Both the position numbers and the translations under genes were made by a program. Of a stretch of 64,000 nt of DNA, positions 22,796 through 36,071 are shown in pieces. Every line of letters starts with the position of its first letter. The stretch's first letter is position 1. The notes under the pieces are model-generated. The model was not told the origin of the DNA, made no database searches, and saw only the letters and a list, made by a program, of their open reading frames with translations. The DNA is taken from positions 357,112,001-357,176,000 of the forward strand of contig NC_092337.1 of the NCBI RefSeq assembly GCF_046630445.1, given 5' to 3'. The DNA is from Rutidosis leptorrhynchoides. Its lineage: Eukaryota > Streptophyta > Magnoliopsida > Asterales > Asteraceae.

Positions 22796-25490
22796 TGTAA
22801 CATCCCGCGTTTTTCCGTTAAATTTATTTTTAACACCGTCTTTTTTTTTTTAAATAATATCTTTCGCTATTTAAATTCCCAATTTCCGTTGACTAACGTT
22901 TATAATATTCTCGTTATTTAATTATAACATCACTCGTCTACTCGAGCGTTTTTAAAATATTTCGTTTGGTTAATTCCCGCACCCGACTACAAACATGAGG
23001 GACTTAAGTTGACAAGTGGGCAAAGTGGTGACTAGGTCAACTAGTCAACCACTTCACCTCCTCCATTCATTTCCACCAACACCTCTTCCTCTTTTTCTCT
23101 CTACTTCTCTTTTATGAACATAAACACCAAAATCACAAAATCATCATCTAAATCCGATTGGAGAAGCAAACATCAAAACAAATTGTACTTTTGGAATCCT
23201 CGTTTCATCCTCTTCGATTTGATACTAGTCTCATGGCATGGGGTAAGAATTTCTCATGAAACCCTAACTTGTTAAATTCGTTTTTGGACTTGTCAAGTGG
23301 TTAATTAGTGTCTATGGCTCGTAGGGATGTCGTGTATGTAATTTGTATGCTCGTTCTTCGTGTTTTGAAAATATGACATGAACACCCAAATGGGTCTAGC
23401 TTAATCTTGAGTTTTGGTTGCTCAAATGATGTTATAAGATAAAGTGTATGTGTTAAAAGTGTTAGTTACTTCATTAGCTTCGTTTTGATATGTTGGATGA
23501 TGATAAACTAGCTCAATAACATGAAATGTGTTTTTGGTGAATCGATTATCGTTTTGGTAGGAACTTGATGCGGTTGAATGCTAGTTAAGACACTTGTTTG
23601 AATGTATGCTAGTTAACTAGTTAAAATTGTATGCGTAAATAGCTTCGAAATAGTGTGATGTATGCTAGCGTTTGATTAGTGAATCATAAGTCTCATTTGT
23701 GTCGAAATTGATTTTGAAACGATAACGTGGCTAGTGGTTTTGACGTAGTAAATGTTTATTGAAACTTGGAATATGCGTCTAGTTGCAATGTATGCGTTAT
23801 TACCTTCAAAACGGCATATCATTTGTATGTTAAAAGTTCCCGAATCATAAAATACGTTTTACGAACTTGAAACTTTGAAAATAAACTTTTCTTGATCAAT
23901 TGACGAGTTTTCGGTTATTGTAAATGATGTTTTTGCTTGATGAAAAGTGGTTAGTTGTATTCCTTGTCAAAATACCTTTCCTACGATATAAGATACTTGT
24001 TTTGGATGTTTACGGTTTAGGGTTTATGGGTATTTGAAGTTGGATTCGTGCATAAGTTGAAAACTGCAGAAAATAGCTGAACAGCAGGTCGCGCGGCGCG
24101 CACCCTACCCCGCGCGGCGCGCCAAATGGCCTGGACAGATTCTGACCTCCATGTCCCTTTTAACGTGAAATGTTTGACTAGCTACCGACCTCCGATTCAC
24201 ATGAAACTTGTTCTAATATGCTTATATATGAATAAAAACCTCAGAAAAATAGTTCGGGACCTGACCCGAACGCGTTGACTTTTTCGTTGACTTTGACCAA
24301 GTTTGACTTTTAGTCAAACTTAACCAAACTTTTATACAATCATTCTAACATGCTTTTATACTTGTTTCTTGTATGAAACTTGACAACGTGATTCACATGC
24401 TATACTTAATCGAGTCGTAACGAGCCATAGGACTAATTGAACACATTTCACCCGATCTTGTATCGCAACCGGTTAATTGACACAACTTACTTGTTTAGGT
24501 CAAGGCTAAGCAACTTTCATGCATACGTTACTTTGTGAAGTACTTTTATACTCGTGCACTCGAGGTGAGATCATAGTCCCACCTTTTCAACAACTTTTAT
24601 TCTTTTAAATTGTGGGCTGAGAAACATATACATTACATACTTATATACATTTCACATGTATATATACTTTTCATACTTTTATACTTTGAACACAAATACG
24701 AATACAAAGATACAGACGAGTTAGAACAAAAGTCCTCAATCCAATTATCATTAGTTCCACTTGCAGGGTGTAAGTGTAAGCGAGTGATTATGTTGTGTGG
24801 CCATACGGGTTTAACGAACCCTCATTCAGACGGTTCGCTACCGTTAGTGGATGAAATATAATTTTCAACGTGCATAGTGTATGTTCTAACACTATATTCA
24901 AAATTCAGAGGGAAGATTCAGTTAAGCTTTGGTAATTGGGTACTCGTGATACAAATACTATTTTGGAATGTGAACGATTCTGGTTGAACAATTCTTAAAG
25001 AACCTTGTGGTTCAATACAATTTACTTGCTAAACCTATGATTTCACCAACGTTTTTCGTTGACAGTTTTCTATATGTTTCTCAGGTTCATACTTGGCTAT
25101 TTGATACATGCTTCCGCGTACACTCATACTTGCTTGGGGTCAAGCATGCATGCATACACTCTGATTAATTGCTTGGAGTCAAGATACATACATACATACA
25201 TACGCTAGTGATAGCACCTTTGGATTCAACTTTTGTTTACATACTTACGCTATTTATGGCAACTGTGTTTTTAAACTAATTATGTCGCAAGTTATTTCAT
25301 TTATACTTTATGACTTTTGTAAACTTAGACTTGTTGTCGAACGGTTTTGTAAACTAAACTTGCAAGTCTTGTACCTTTCAAACGAACGCGACATAATTTT
25401 GGTCAAACGAGTCTCATATAGGGACTACGACCACGCAACGGGACCTAAGTTAACGACGCCGTCAATAACGGTTTTGTTCGGGTCGTTACA
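22796..25490 (+). repeat. Element D 3' LTR
   Basis: Nearly identical to the 5' LTR. Ends gggtcgttaca followed by the target duplication atcga. Confidence 0.92.
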
Positions 25491-25569
25491 ATCGAGATAC
25501 ATTGTAATCGTTTGGTTGGTTAATATATTGCTTGCTTTGCAAAAAAAAAAAAATTAGAGTAATTGTTGT

Positions 25570-26100
25570 CATTTAGGTAAACATAAGAGGGCAAATAGTA
25601 AAAAGGCCACATAGAATAAGGATACTTTTAACAAATATCAATATCATCGATTACAATGTTTTATGAACTGATATATCCATTAAAACTACCCATGTAACCT
25701 TTGAGATACTTAATCGGGCGGTTTGTTATATTAAAAAACTAAATGTACAACTTCATGTTCGTGAGGGACAACTGACAAGTATATTCTCACCAACTTATAG
25801 TGCTTGCGAGATCCCTGCTTTCACTTTCGCTTTTAGTGTTTATTTACTAGCGGGTAGTCAGTCATCCGTACGTTGATGCAGGAAATGGTATCACTCAAAA
25901 ATAAAAGTTATGAAAATAATTTAAAATATAAAAATTACAATACTCGTCTTAACGATCAGGAAAATAGTTTTGGAAGAAAATAAACGAAAGGAACAAACAA
26001 AAGATTTATGAAAAAAAGAAAGTAAAAAAACAAAAATACATTATACAAATAAACGTGTGGTTAATTAGTTTGGTACCAAATTATACGGAATGATTAGTAA
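25570..26100. other. Intergenic stretch, no feature recognised
   Basis: AT-rich sequence with short frames only. I see no gene, repeat family or RNA in it. Confidence 0.6.
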
Positions 26101-26416
26101 GGCCACTCCCTATCGTAACTAAACTATTCATCCTCTTAACCTTCCACATCAGCGCCACATCAACATCAATATCCTATAACTAACTCATAATTAAACACTC
26201 CCTATAATGGCTAAAACAATACTCCTCTTAATATACAACGTACAAGCAATAAAGCATCAAGTCCAACAATAAAAAGCCACTGGACCCACAATTCCTATAA
26301 CTAAACTTAAAACTTCCGTTAAATTGATGGTGGATACGGGTAACTAAAGCGGGTAACTAGCTCGTGCCTATGGTTAGTTACGGGTAATGACGGGTAATGA
26401 ACTATAGGGAGTGGTC
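26101..26416. mobile_element. Tourist-like MITE with TAA target duplication
   Basis: Terminal inverted repeats ggccactccctat (left) and, reversed, gaccactccctat (right) enclose 316 bp and are flanked by taa on both sides (26098-26100 and 26417-26419). The 3-bp TWA target and this type of end are known for PIF/Harbinger-derived MITEs. No coding sequence. Confidence 0.85.
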
Positions 26417-26518
26417 TAAGGAGTATATATTTTAAAGTGATATTCTGTAAAATAATTAAAAAATGGTGCATAGGAATATTTATATAGGATATTTTCTATA
26501 AAATAAAAAAAAGTTTTT

Positions 26519-26585
26519 GGGACTCGAACCCAGTTGAACATTTTACGTAAGTAAACGGCTAACCACCAAGCTAACACTAGTTTCC
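26519..26585 (-). ncRNA. tRNA-like Pol III box pair (possible SINE head)
   Basis: On the minus strand gtgttagcttggtggttagc gives an A-box match near 26560-26580, and a B box gggttcgagtccc lies at 26526-26538. The stretch is followed by an A/T-rich tail. The lengths fit a tRNA-derived SINE promoter or a decayed tRNA gene. I could not fold a convincing acceptor stem, so a functional tRNA is not claimed. Confidence 0.45.
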
Positions 26586-26946
26586 TTTATTTTTTATATA
26601 ACTCATATATAAGAGCAGATTAAAAATTAAGTGCAGTATGACATCATTATGACGTAGGCATGATGGCCGAACGTTACTATTCGTCTATCTTTTGACTATT
26701 AATATATAAACAAACGGGATTATGACCGAGCGTTGCTCCGAGAAATGCTTTCACTCTATATACCTTAAACATAATTTGAATATGTTATAAATATAATACA
26801 CAAATTAATAATTTATATATATACATTTCAATGACCGCATAACATTATGTAAAAAAATAATAATAAAATATATATTAAATAATAAATCATGTTATAAGAT
26901 TAAATAAAAAATTATTATTGATGATATACTAATAGTAGAGGTTACT
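26586..26946. other. AT-rich flank of the composite insertion
   Basis: No gene. Bases 26911-26955 are the left part of a host tandem repeat unit whose second copy is at 53921-53968. Confidence 0.6.
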
Positions 26947-27172
26947 ATTCATGAACCATCTTCGAAAAATTGCGTGGAAGACTCCACCTCATTAAATCTA
27001 TTCTTGGAAGCGTTGGTATATACTTCTTTTTTTATATCTTTCTCCCAAGACAGCTTTTAACATCCTCCAAAAATTGCGTGCTGATTTTTTTTAGGGTTCT
27101 GATGCGAGTAACTGGAAAATTTATTGGTTAAAATGGGATAATACCCTCGCATCTATCGATAATGGTGGATTG

Positions 27173-27656
27173 TGTTAGGAATGAAACACGTGAGCCCTAA
27201 CAAGACTAGATAACCCTAGGTCATCAAACTCACTTACAATAAATGAAAATAATTGATGTTTATGAAAAAAACTAGCAAAAAACGATAAAGACAATGGAAT
27301 TTAATGAGGTTATATGTAATCACGAATGATTACTTTAATCCTCGACCACCAAAGAGAGTTCTTTTATTGATAAAATTCGTGGATACATGTATGGGTTACA
27401 ATAAGATGCTTAAATAGGCAAAACTAAACAAAGAAATAGCTTTGGGAACAAGAAAACTCGATTTTGGAAACTTCCTCGCAGACGAAGCCGCGTCACGCCC
27501 ATAGAGGGTCGCGCCGCGCCTTTAAGGCAAAATCCGAAACAGAAGTTTTCTTCAGCTCGACCCAGTCCACACTCTAGGCCGCGTCGCGCCTCCACCGGTG
27601 AACCGAATTCTTCCTTTTTTTTCGAATCCTTGTTTAACTCGCTTCGCACTCCAACA
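27173..27656 (-). repeat. Element A 3' LTR
   Basis: 484 bp, starting tgttaggaatgaaacacgtg on the plus strand and ending ccaaca. Contains GC-rich words at 27487-27520 and 27578-27591. Confidence 0.88.
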
Positions 27657-27939
27657 ATCTCCCACTCGAAGAGATGTTAAACAGCATCCATCTTAACCTA
27701 ACATCATCAACATCATCATAATCCCACAATAACAACTTGACCTGCTAATTATACCTCCTTTTGATACCGCCGGATTTGCACCCGAATCACGCCGCACTTC
27801 ATTCAATAACCTTCGAGCAAGTGAAGTCTTTCGACACCAAAAATTACCGCTGAGCTATAATACAATCTTTATGTTACTAGCTTGGGAAGCAAGAACCTCT
27901 CTTTGGCTATGGCACATACCTCCTTAGTTTAGGAGATAA

Positions 27940-30252
27940 TGTAACATCCCGCCTTTTTTCGTTTACTTTTCCGTTTAATTATTTAAAGTCCGTTATATGT
28001 TTATAACATCCCTCGTTAATACTCGTTTTAAAAATATCTCGTTTAGGTAATTCACGCACCCGCAACCGAACTCGAGGGACTAAAATCGCCAAAGTATCAA
28101 AGAGGTGACTAGCTTTTTGACTAGTCAACCCACCTCCCCATTTTTCTTTTTCATTTCATTTCCATTTTCATTAAATACTTTCCAAATTTCTCTCAAATCT
28201 TCAAACAAGGAATCATCATCTATTTTCAATCGATCAAGCTTCAATCCAAACAAATTACATATTTGGAATCCTTGCAACTTCCTCTTCGATTCCATACCGA
28301 TTTCATCAAGTTTGGGTAACTTTCTAAAATTACTAGATTTTGTGTTCTTGATATTTTGAACTTATAAAGTTGTTATTTAGTGTCTATGGCTCAAGTCTAA
28401 CATGAATATATGATTTATATGCTCGATTTTGTTATTTGAAGTAACTAGCTTGAGTATGAACTTTGGTGTGTTTGATTTGGTGATTTGGTTGCTTGAATGT
28501 TGTTAAATGTTATAAATACATATATTAAATGTGTTTCTAGTATCACTAGCTTCAAATTGATGTGTAGGTTGCTTGAGAAAACTCCATAAACTTGATTAAT
28601 GATTTTGGTGAATTTGGGTTAGGGTTTGATAAGCTTGAAATGGATATTTGATGCATTGAATACCATGAATTATTGTTAGTAAGTAGTTAGTTGTCTTGTA
28701 TGCTTGATTATCTACAAAACGGTGTGTTTTATGTGTGCATTAAATACCCGAATCATAAATGTGCACTTGTAAGATTTGAAGCATTAAATGTGTGCATTGA
28801 TTGATCAATTGATTTGAAAAGTCGGTTATTGCAAATAATGTTTTTGGTTGGTGAAATGTATTTAGTTGTGTTCTTTGTCAAATTAGCTTTCCAACGATGT
28901 AAAATGTGTGTCGTAAGAGTTTACGGTTTGTGATTTATGTGAAAATGAAGTTTGATTTGAGACTTGGACAATTGAGACTGACCAGGTACCAGCACCCGTT
29001 GATCGCCGCGGCGCGGCAATCCTGGGTCGCGGCGCGACATATAACGTGTTCAGGTTCTAACCTACATGTCAATTATATGAAAAATGTTTGGCACAATATG
29101 GACCTCCGATTCACATGAGACTTGTTCTAACATGCTTATATATGAATAACTAGCATAGAAAAATAGTTCGAGACCCGACCCGAATGTGTTGACTTTTTCG
29201 TTGACTTTGACCGACCGAAGTTCGACTTTTTGTCAAACTTAACCAAATGATTATGCAACCTTCCTAACTTTTTTCTATACTTGTATCTTGCATGAAACTT
29301 GACAATTTGATTCACATGCTACATAATCGAGTCATAACGAGCCATAGGACTAATTGAACTTCTTTGATCAAACATGATTATCAATATTGATACAACCTAT
29401 TTGTTTAGGTCAAGACTAGCATTGTTCTTTGCACACGTCACTTGTCGAAGTACTTATTTACTCTTGCGCTTAAGGTGAGATCATAGTCCCACTTTTTTAC
29501 TCTTTTGAACTTACTCTAGGGATGAGAAAACATAAACGCTTCTTTTAACTAAGTGAACACAAGTACATGAAAACAAACATTCTACATACGAGTTTAGAAC
29601 AAAAATCCTCAATTCGATTATCATTAGTTACACTTGACCGTGTAAGCGAGAACTTATGTTATATGGCCATATGGGTTTGACAAACCCTCATTCGGACGGT
29701 TCGCTACCGTTATTCGAATGAAATATATTTTCGGGAAACAGTGTATGTTCTAACACTATTGTGATGGGGTACTATTGAAGGAAACTTTAAGCCTTGATAA
29801 TCGGGTGCTCGTGAATATTAACTTTTAGAATGTATTACTATTTATCAATGATGCAAATCTTGTGGTTCGACGTACTTTTACTCATTTACTTACTTAAACC
29901 TATGATTTCACCAACGTTTTCGTTGACAGATTTCTATGTTTTTCTCGGGTCCTTGATCATTAGGTGATACATGCTTCCGCACATTCTTTTTGATACTTGC
30001 TTTGGATGTCGAGTATACTTGCATATGTGGAGCGTCTTTTGACTACTTTAAACTGTGTCGCACGTGTTTCATTTGTACTTTAAACATCGTTATGTACTAG
30101 TTATGGAAACTACTTTTGTAAACTTTGAAACATCCACACTTATGAAATGAATGCGACATATTTTCGGTCAAACTTTGTCTTAAGGACTTATGACCATGTA
30201 ATGGGACCTACGTAGACGGCGCCGTCAAACATGATTTGTTCGGGTCACTACA
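27940..30252 (+). repeat. Element B 5' LTR
   Basis: 2313 bp, tgtaacatcccgcc to gtcactaca. The GC island is at 29001-29038. The primer-binding site tggtatcagagc follows at 30255-30266. Confidence 0.92.
29001..29038. repeat. GC-only word pair in element B LTR
   Basis: gatcgccgcggcgcggc and gtcgcggcgcgac are separated by aatcctgg. The 3' LTR copy is at 49379-49415. Confidence 0.8.
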
Positions 30253-30674
30253 GATGGTATCAGAGCATTGGTTGTAGGGATTTATAGTTCATTGGTGTCA
30301 ACCCCGAGTTATAGGGTACATTGGTGAGTCTATACTACAACCGGCATATAGACTTGAAGTAGGAATTACTTGACTACTTGTGCATTATACTCGAACTCTT
30401 CTATCATATCTAATTCTTATTCAATCTTAATCTCACGTTACTTGATTTAATTGACGCGCCACCTTGACTATATGAAGTAATGTCGAATGCACATATGAAT
30501 TAGGGTAATATAATTTCCGGGATTATATTATGGTGACTCATATGAACGTACCGACATTATGACATAAAGAATTTAAGGCGAGTCAAGGAAAATTTTCTCT
30601 CTATCTTTATTCCATATCACGGTTAGTATTATTTAGAATACTAACCAACGGTATTCTTTTGTTTTGAAGGAATA

Positions 30675-31785
30675 ATGCCCCCTCGTCGTTTGCCACGCCG
30701 TGAAACTCCCGAACAAGCACTACAACAAATGGTGGCCACCGCCGTAGAGGCGGCCATGGCCGGTCACTCCACCAACAACAACAACAATAACCACAACCAC
30801 AACAACAACAACCAAGGGGCCGGTAACTCTAGCGAAGGGTGCTCCTACAAAGCTTTTATGGGGTGAAAACCTCACACTTATGATGGAACCGGGGGACCGG
30901 TTACTCTCACTCGATGGTTCGAACAAACAGAGGTCGTCTTTAGCATAAGCGGTTGTCGGGACCAAGATAAGGTCAAGTACTCCACCCACACTCTCGCCGG
31001 TGTCGCTCTTACATGGTGGAAAACCTATGTACAATCGGTGGGTACCGATGAAGCTCATGCCCTCTCTTGGGCCGATTTAAGGGAAAAGATGATTGTTGAA
31101 TATTTCCCTCGCGAAGAAACCCGAAAGCTTGAACAAGAGCTAAGAACTTTGAAGGCGGTCGGAAACGATCTCAAGGTCTATAACCAACGCTTCGCCGAAC
31201 TATCCTTGATGTGTCCTAATCTCGTGAACCCCGAATCTCAAAGGGTTGAACTCTATATGGATGGTCTTCCAAAGAGCATCAAACAAGGTGTGATGTCCTC
31301 CAAACTCGCTAATCACCAAGCCGCTTTGAACATGGCCCGCCAATTGATTGAAACAGTTGATGAAATCGTAGTGCCGGCTCCTAAGGTCGAGGACAAATCG
31401 GGTGGCAACAAAAGGAAATGGGAAGCCACTCCATCAAGCAACTACAACAACAACACCTTCACCAAAAAGCCTTTCACCAACGACGGCAAGAAAGGTTATG
31501 CCGGAACTCAACCTTTTTGCAACAAATGTCACAAGCACCACTCGGGTGAGTGTGGCAAGCTAATTTGCCACCGGTGCCAAGGATTTGGTCATAGGGCCAA
31601 CAATTGCACAAGTGCCGCCCCCGTCGCTCGAAAAGGGCCCAATCCTCCAAAGACGGTCACTTGTTACGAATGTGGCCAAACGGGCCATTACAGGAACGAA
31701 TGCCCGAAGAAGAAGGCCAAACCCAACACACGCGGCCGAGCCTTCAACATTAACACCGAGGAAGAACGAGATGACAATGAACTAG
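30675..31785 (+). mobile_element. Element B gag region
   Basis: Begins MPPRRLPRRETPEQALQQMV, followed by an Asn/His-rich linker. The gag core has KVKYSTHTLAGVALTWWKTY and the PESQRVELYMDGLP stretch. Two CCHC zinc knuckles are present (CHRCQGFGHRANNC and CYECGQTGHYRNEC), the usual nucleic-acid-binding end of Tekay gag. It is a fossil reading frame with breaks. The 5' untranslated part between the primer-binding site and gag is only about 400 bp, with no extra gene, unlike elements C and E. Confidence 0.88.
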
Positions 31786-32611
31786 TCACGGGTACGTTTC
31801 TTCTCAACAACACTTATGTTACTTGTTTATTCGATTCGGGTGCCGATAAGAGTTTTGTATCCAAGACTTTGACTCATTCTTTTAGCACTCCACCACTTCC
31901 ACTAGATACCACTTATACCATTGAAGTGGCCAACGGAAAACTATTGAGTGCCGACACATACTACCGGGGGTGTACGTTAAACATTTTGGGTAATGAGTTT
32001 GAAATTAACTTGATACCCATGGAACTAGGAAGCTTCGATGTAATTGGCTAGCCAAAATGAAATCTCACATCCTTTGTGATCTTAACGCAATCCGAATTCC
32101 TATCGAGAATGGTGAACCCTTGATTGTTTATGGCGATAAGTGTTGCACCGGGCTCAACCTCGTTTCGTGCATTAAAGTTAGAAAACTACTCCGTAAGGGT
32201 TGTTTTGCGATCCTTGCTCACGTTATGAAAGTCGAGTCCGATGAGAAGCACATCGATGATGTACCAATTGTTAGTGACTATTCTGATGTATTTCCCGACG
32301 AATTGCCTGGTCTTCCACCTCATCGACAGGTTGAATTCCAAATCGATCTTATTTCGGGAGCCGCACCCGTAGCACGTGCACCATATAGACTCGCTCCATC
32401 CAAAATGCAAGAATTGCAAAGTCAAATCCAAGAACTACTTGATCGTGGTTTTATCCAACCTAGCCATTCACCTTGGGGCGCTCCGATTTTGTTTGTTAAA
32501 AAGAAAGACGGATCCCCACGAATGTGCATTGATTATCGTGAACTAAATAAATTGACGGTTAAGAACTGATATCCACTTCCTCGCATCGATGACCTCTTTG
32601 ATCAACTACAA
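31786..32611 (+). mobile_element. Element B protease and first part of RT
   Basis: LFDSGADKSFVS is the retroviral-type aspartic protease motif. The RT start follows: [16 protein letters not shown] and [11 protein letters not shown]. Element C is inserted directly after the FDQLQ-type motif, at target tacaa (32607-32611). Confidence 0.88.
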
Positions 32612-35600
32612 TGTAGTGACCCGAACTTTTCCATGTTTATATATATTAATTGAGATTGATATTTACATGATTAAATGTTTCCAACATGTTAAGCAATCAA
32701 ACTTGTTAAGACTTGATTAATTGAAATAGGTTTCATATAGACAATTGACCACCCAAGTTGACCGGTGATTCACGAACGTTAAAACTTGTAAAAACTATAT
32801 GATGACATATATATGGTTATATATATAGTTAACATTATATTATTATAATTAAACATATCATTAAGTATATTAACAATGAACTACATATGTAAAAACAAGA
32901 CTACTAACTTAATGATTTTGAAACGAGACATATATGTAACGATTATCGTTGTAACGACATTTAATGTATATATATCATATTAAGAGATATTCGTACATCA
33001 TAATATCATGATAATATAATAATTTAAAATCTCTTTTGATATTATAAACATTGGGTTAACAACATTTAACAAGATCGTTAACCTAAAGGTTTCAAAACAA
33101 CATTTACATGTAACGACTAACGATGACTTAACGACTCAGTTAAAATGTATATACATGTAGTGTTTTAATATGTATTTATACACTTTTGAAAGACTTCAAT
33201 ACACTTATCAAAATACTTGTACTTAACAAAAATGCTTACAATTACATCCTCGTTCAGTTTCATCAACAATTCTACTCGTATGCACCCGTATTCGTACTCG
33301 TACAATACACAGCTTTTAGATGTATGTACTATTGGTATATACACTCCAATTATAAGCTCTTAGCAGCCCATGTGAGTCACCTAACACATGTGGGAACCAT
33401 CATTTGGCAACTAGCATGAAATATCTCATAAAATTACAAAAATATGAGTAATCATTCATGACTTATTTACATGAAAACAAAATTACATATCCTTTATATC
33501 TAATCCATACACCAACGATCAAAAACACCTACAAACACTTTCATTCTTCAATTTTCTTCATCTAATTGATCTCTCTCAAGTTCTATCTTCAAGTTCTAAG
33601 TGTTCTTCATAAATTCCAAAAGTTCTAGTTTCATAAAATCAAGAATACTTTCAAGTTTGCTAGCTCACTTCCAATCTTGTAAGGTGATCATCTAACCTCA
33701 AGAAATCTTTGTTTCTTACAGTAGGTTATCATTCTAATACAAGGTAATAATCATATTCAAACTTTGGTTCAATTTCTATAACTATAACAATCTTATTTCA
33801 AGTGATGATCTTACTTGAACTTGTTTTCGTGTCATGATTCTGCTTCAAGAACTTCGAGCCATCCAAGGATCCATTGAAGCTAGATCCATTTTTATCTCTT
33901 CCAGTAGGTTTATCCAAGGAAATTAAGGTAGTAATGATGTTCATAACATCATTCGATTCATACATATAAAGCTATCTTATTCGAAGGTTTAAACTTGTAA
34001 TCACTAGAACATAGTTTAGTTAATTCTAAACTTGTTCGCAAACAAAAGTTAATCCTTCTAACTTGACTTTTAAAATCAACTAAACACATGTTATATATCT
34101 ATATGATATGCTAACTTAATGATTTAAAACCTGGAAACACGAAAAACACCGTAAAACCGGATTTACGCCGTCGTAGTAACACCGCGGGCTGTTTTGGGTT
34201 AGTTAATTAAAAACTATGATAAACTTTGATTTAAAAGTTGTTATTCTGAGAAAATGATTTTTATTATGAACACGAAACTATATCCAAAAATTATGGTTAA
34301 ACTCAAAGTGGAAGTATGTTTTCTATAATGGTCATCTAGACGTCGTTCTTTCGACTGAAATGACTACCTTTACAAAAACGACTTGTAACTTATTTTTCCG
34401 ACTATAAACCTATACTTTTTCTATTTAGATTCATAAAATAGAGTTCAATATGAAACCATAGCAATTTGATTCACTCAAAACGGATTTAAAATGAAGAAGT
34501 TATGGGTAAAACAAGATTGGATAATTTTTCTCATTTTAGCTACGTGAAAATTGGTAACAAATCTATTCCAACCATAACTTAATCAACTTGTATTGTATAT
34601 TATGTAATCTTGAGATACCATAGACACGTATACAATGTTTCGACCTATCATGTCGACACATCTATATATATTTCAGAACAACCATAGACACTCTATATGT
34701 GAATGTTGGAGTTAGCTATACAGGGTTGAGGTTGATTCCAAAATATATATAGTTTGAGTTGTGATCAATACTGAGATACGTATACACTGGGTCGTGGATT
34801 GATTCAAGATAATATTTATCGAGTTATTTCTGTACATCTAACTGTGGACAACTAGTTGTAGGTTACTAACGAGGACAGCTGACTTAATAAACTTAAAACA
34901 TCAAAATATATTAAAAGTGTTGTAAATATATTTTGAACATACTTTGATATATATGCATATATTGTTATAGGTTCGTGAATCAACCAGTGGCCAAGTCTTA
35001 CTTCCCGACGAAGTAAAAATCTGTGAAAGTGAGTTATAGTCCCACTTTTAAAATCTAATATTTTTGGGATGAGAATACATGCAGGTTTTATAAATGATTT
35101 ACAAAATAGACACAAGTACGTGAAACTACATTCTATGGTTGAATTATCGAAATCGAATATGCCCCTTTTTATTAAGTCTGGTAATCTAAGAATTAGGGAA
35201 CAGACACCCTAATTGACGCGAATCCTAAAGATAGATCTATTGGGCCTAACAAACCCCATCCAAAGTACCGGATGCTTTAGTACTTCGAAATTTATATCAT
35301 ATCCGAAGGGTGTCCCGGAATGATGGGGTTATTCTTATTTATGCATCTTGTTAATGTCGGTTACCAGGTGTTCACCATATGAATGATTTTTATCTCTATG
35401 TATGGGATGTGTATTGAAATATGAAATCTTGTGGTCTATTGTTACGATTTGATATATATAGGTTAAACCTATAACTCACCAACATTTTTGTTGACGTTTT
35501 AAGCATGTTTATTCTCAGGTGATTATTAAGAGCTTCCGCTGTCGCATACTTAAATAAGGACGAGATTTGGAGTCCTTGCTTGTATGATATTGTGTAAAAA

Positions 35601-35861
35601 CTGCATTCAAGAAACTTATTTTGTTGTAACATATCTGTATTGTAAACCATTATGTAATGGTCGTGTGTAAACAGGATATTTTAGATTATCATTATTTGAT
35701 AATCTACGTAAAGCTTTTTAAACCTTTATTGATGAAATAAAGGTTATGGTTTGTTTTAAAATGAATGCAGTCTTTGAAAAACTTCTCATATAGAGGTCAA
35801 AACCTCGCAACGAAATCAATTAATATGGAACGTTTTTAATCAATAAGAACGGGACATTTCA
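32612..35861 (+). repeat. Element C 5' LTR
   Basis: tgtagtgacccgaac to gggacatttca. Intron-like leader words (tcttacagtaggttatc, 33714-33730) and the tatagtcccact block are present. At the place of the GC island of other LTRs there is only a short accgcgggctg (34182-34192). No gene. Confidence 0.93.
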
Positions 35862-35863
35862 GT

Positions 35864-35875
35864 TGGTATCCGAGC
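35864..35875 (+). other. Element C primer-binding site
   Basis: tggtatccgagc lies two bases after the LTR and is one base different from the initiator-Met-tRNA complement tggtatcagagc seen in elements B, D and E. Confidence 0.85.
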
Positions 35876-36071
35876 GTTGGTCTTAGAGAACCAGAAAATT
35901 TGCATTAGTGTGTCTTATCGAGTTTGTTAGGATGCATTAGTGAGTCTGGACTTCGACCGTGTTTACTTGAAAAATGATTGCTTAACAAATTTTGTTGGAA
36001 ACTATATATTTTTAACATGTGAATATTATGTGATATATTAATCTCTTAACGCGTTTGATATTATGTGATAG

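Larger units (their letters stand above)
17888..25490 (+). mobile_element. Element D: very young non-autonomous Tekay-like LTR retrotransposon
   Basis: Flanked by the 5-bp target duplication atcga (17883-17887 and 25491-25495) and inserted in the LINE 3' region. The LTRs are 17888-20581 (2694 bp) and 22796-25490 (2695 bp). I found three substitutions and one poly-T length change between them, which at an assumed 1.3e-8 per site per year is well under 0.1 Myr. The internal part is only 2.2 kb. The structure looks whole at its ends, but the interior is a heavily decayed pol-derived sequence (more than ten breaks), so it must have been mobilised in trans. Confidence 0.92.
16743..25569 (+). mobile_element. 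L1-type LINE, 5'-truncated, with 18-bp target duplication
   Basis: The target duplication aattagagtaattgttgt flanks the element (16743-16760 and 25552-25569, the right copy directly after the A tail at about 25540-25551). The LINE itself is 16761-17887 plus 25491-25551, about 1.2 kb. The rest is the later LTR element 17888-25490 inserted in its 3' untranslated part. Only the C-terminal part of ORF2 remains, the usual outcome of incomplete target-primed reverse transcription. Confidence 0.9.

Noticed and set aside
28105-28359. 84-codon Phe/Ser-rich frame, repeated at 48482-48736
   Set aside because: Pyrimidine-rich LTR leader of element B.
33186-33419. 77-codon frame, repeated at 43080-43313
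   Set aside because: Both are in the LTRs of element C; repetition reflects the LTR pair, not a gene family.
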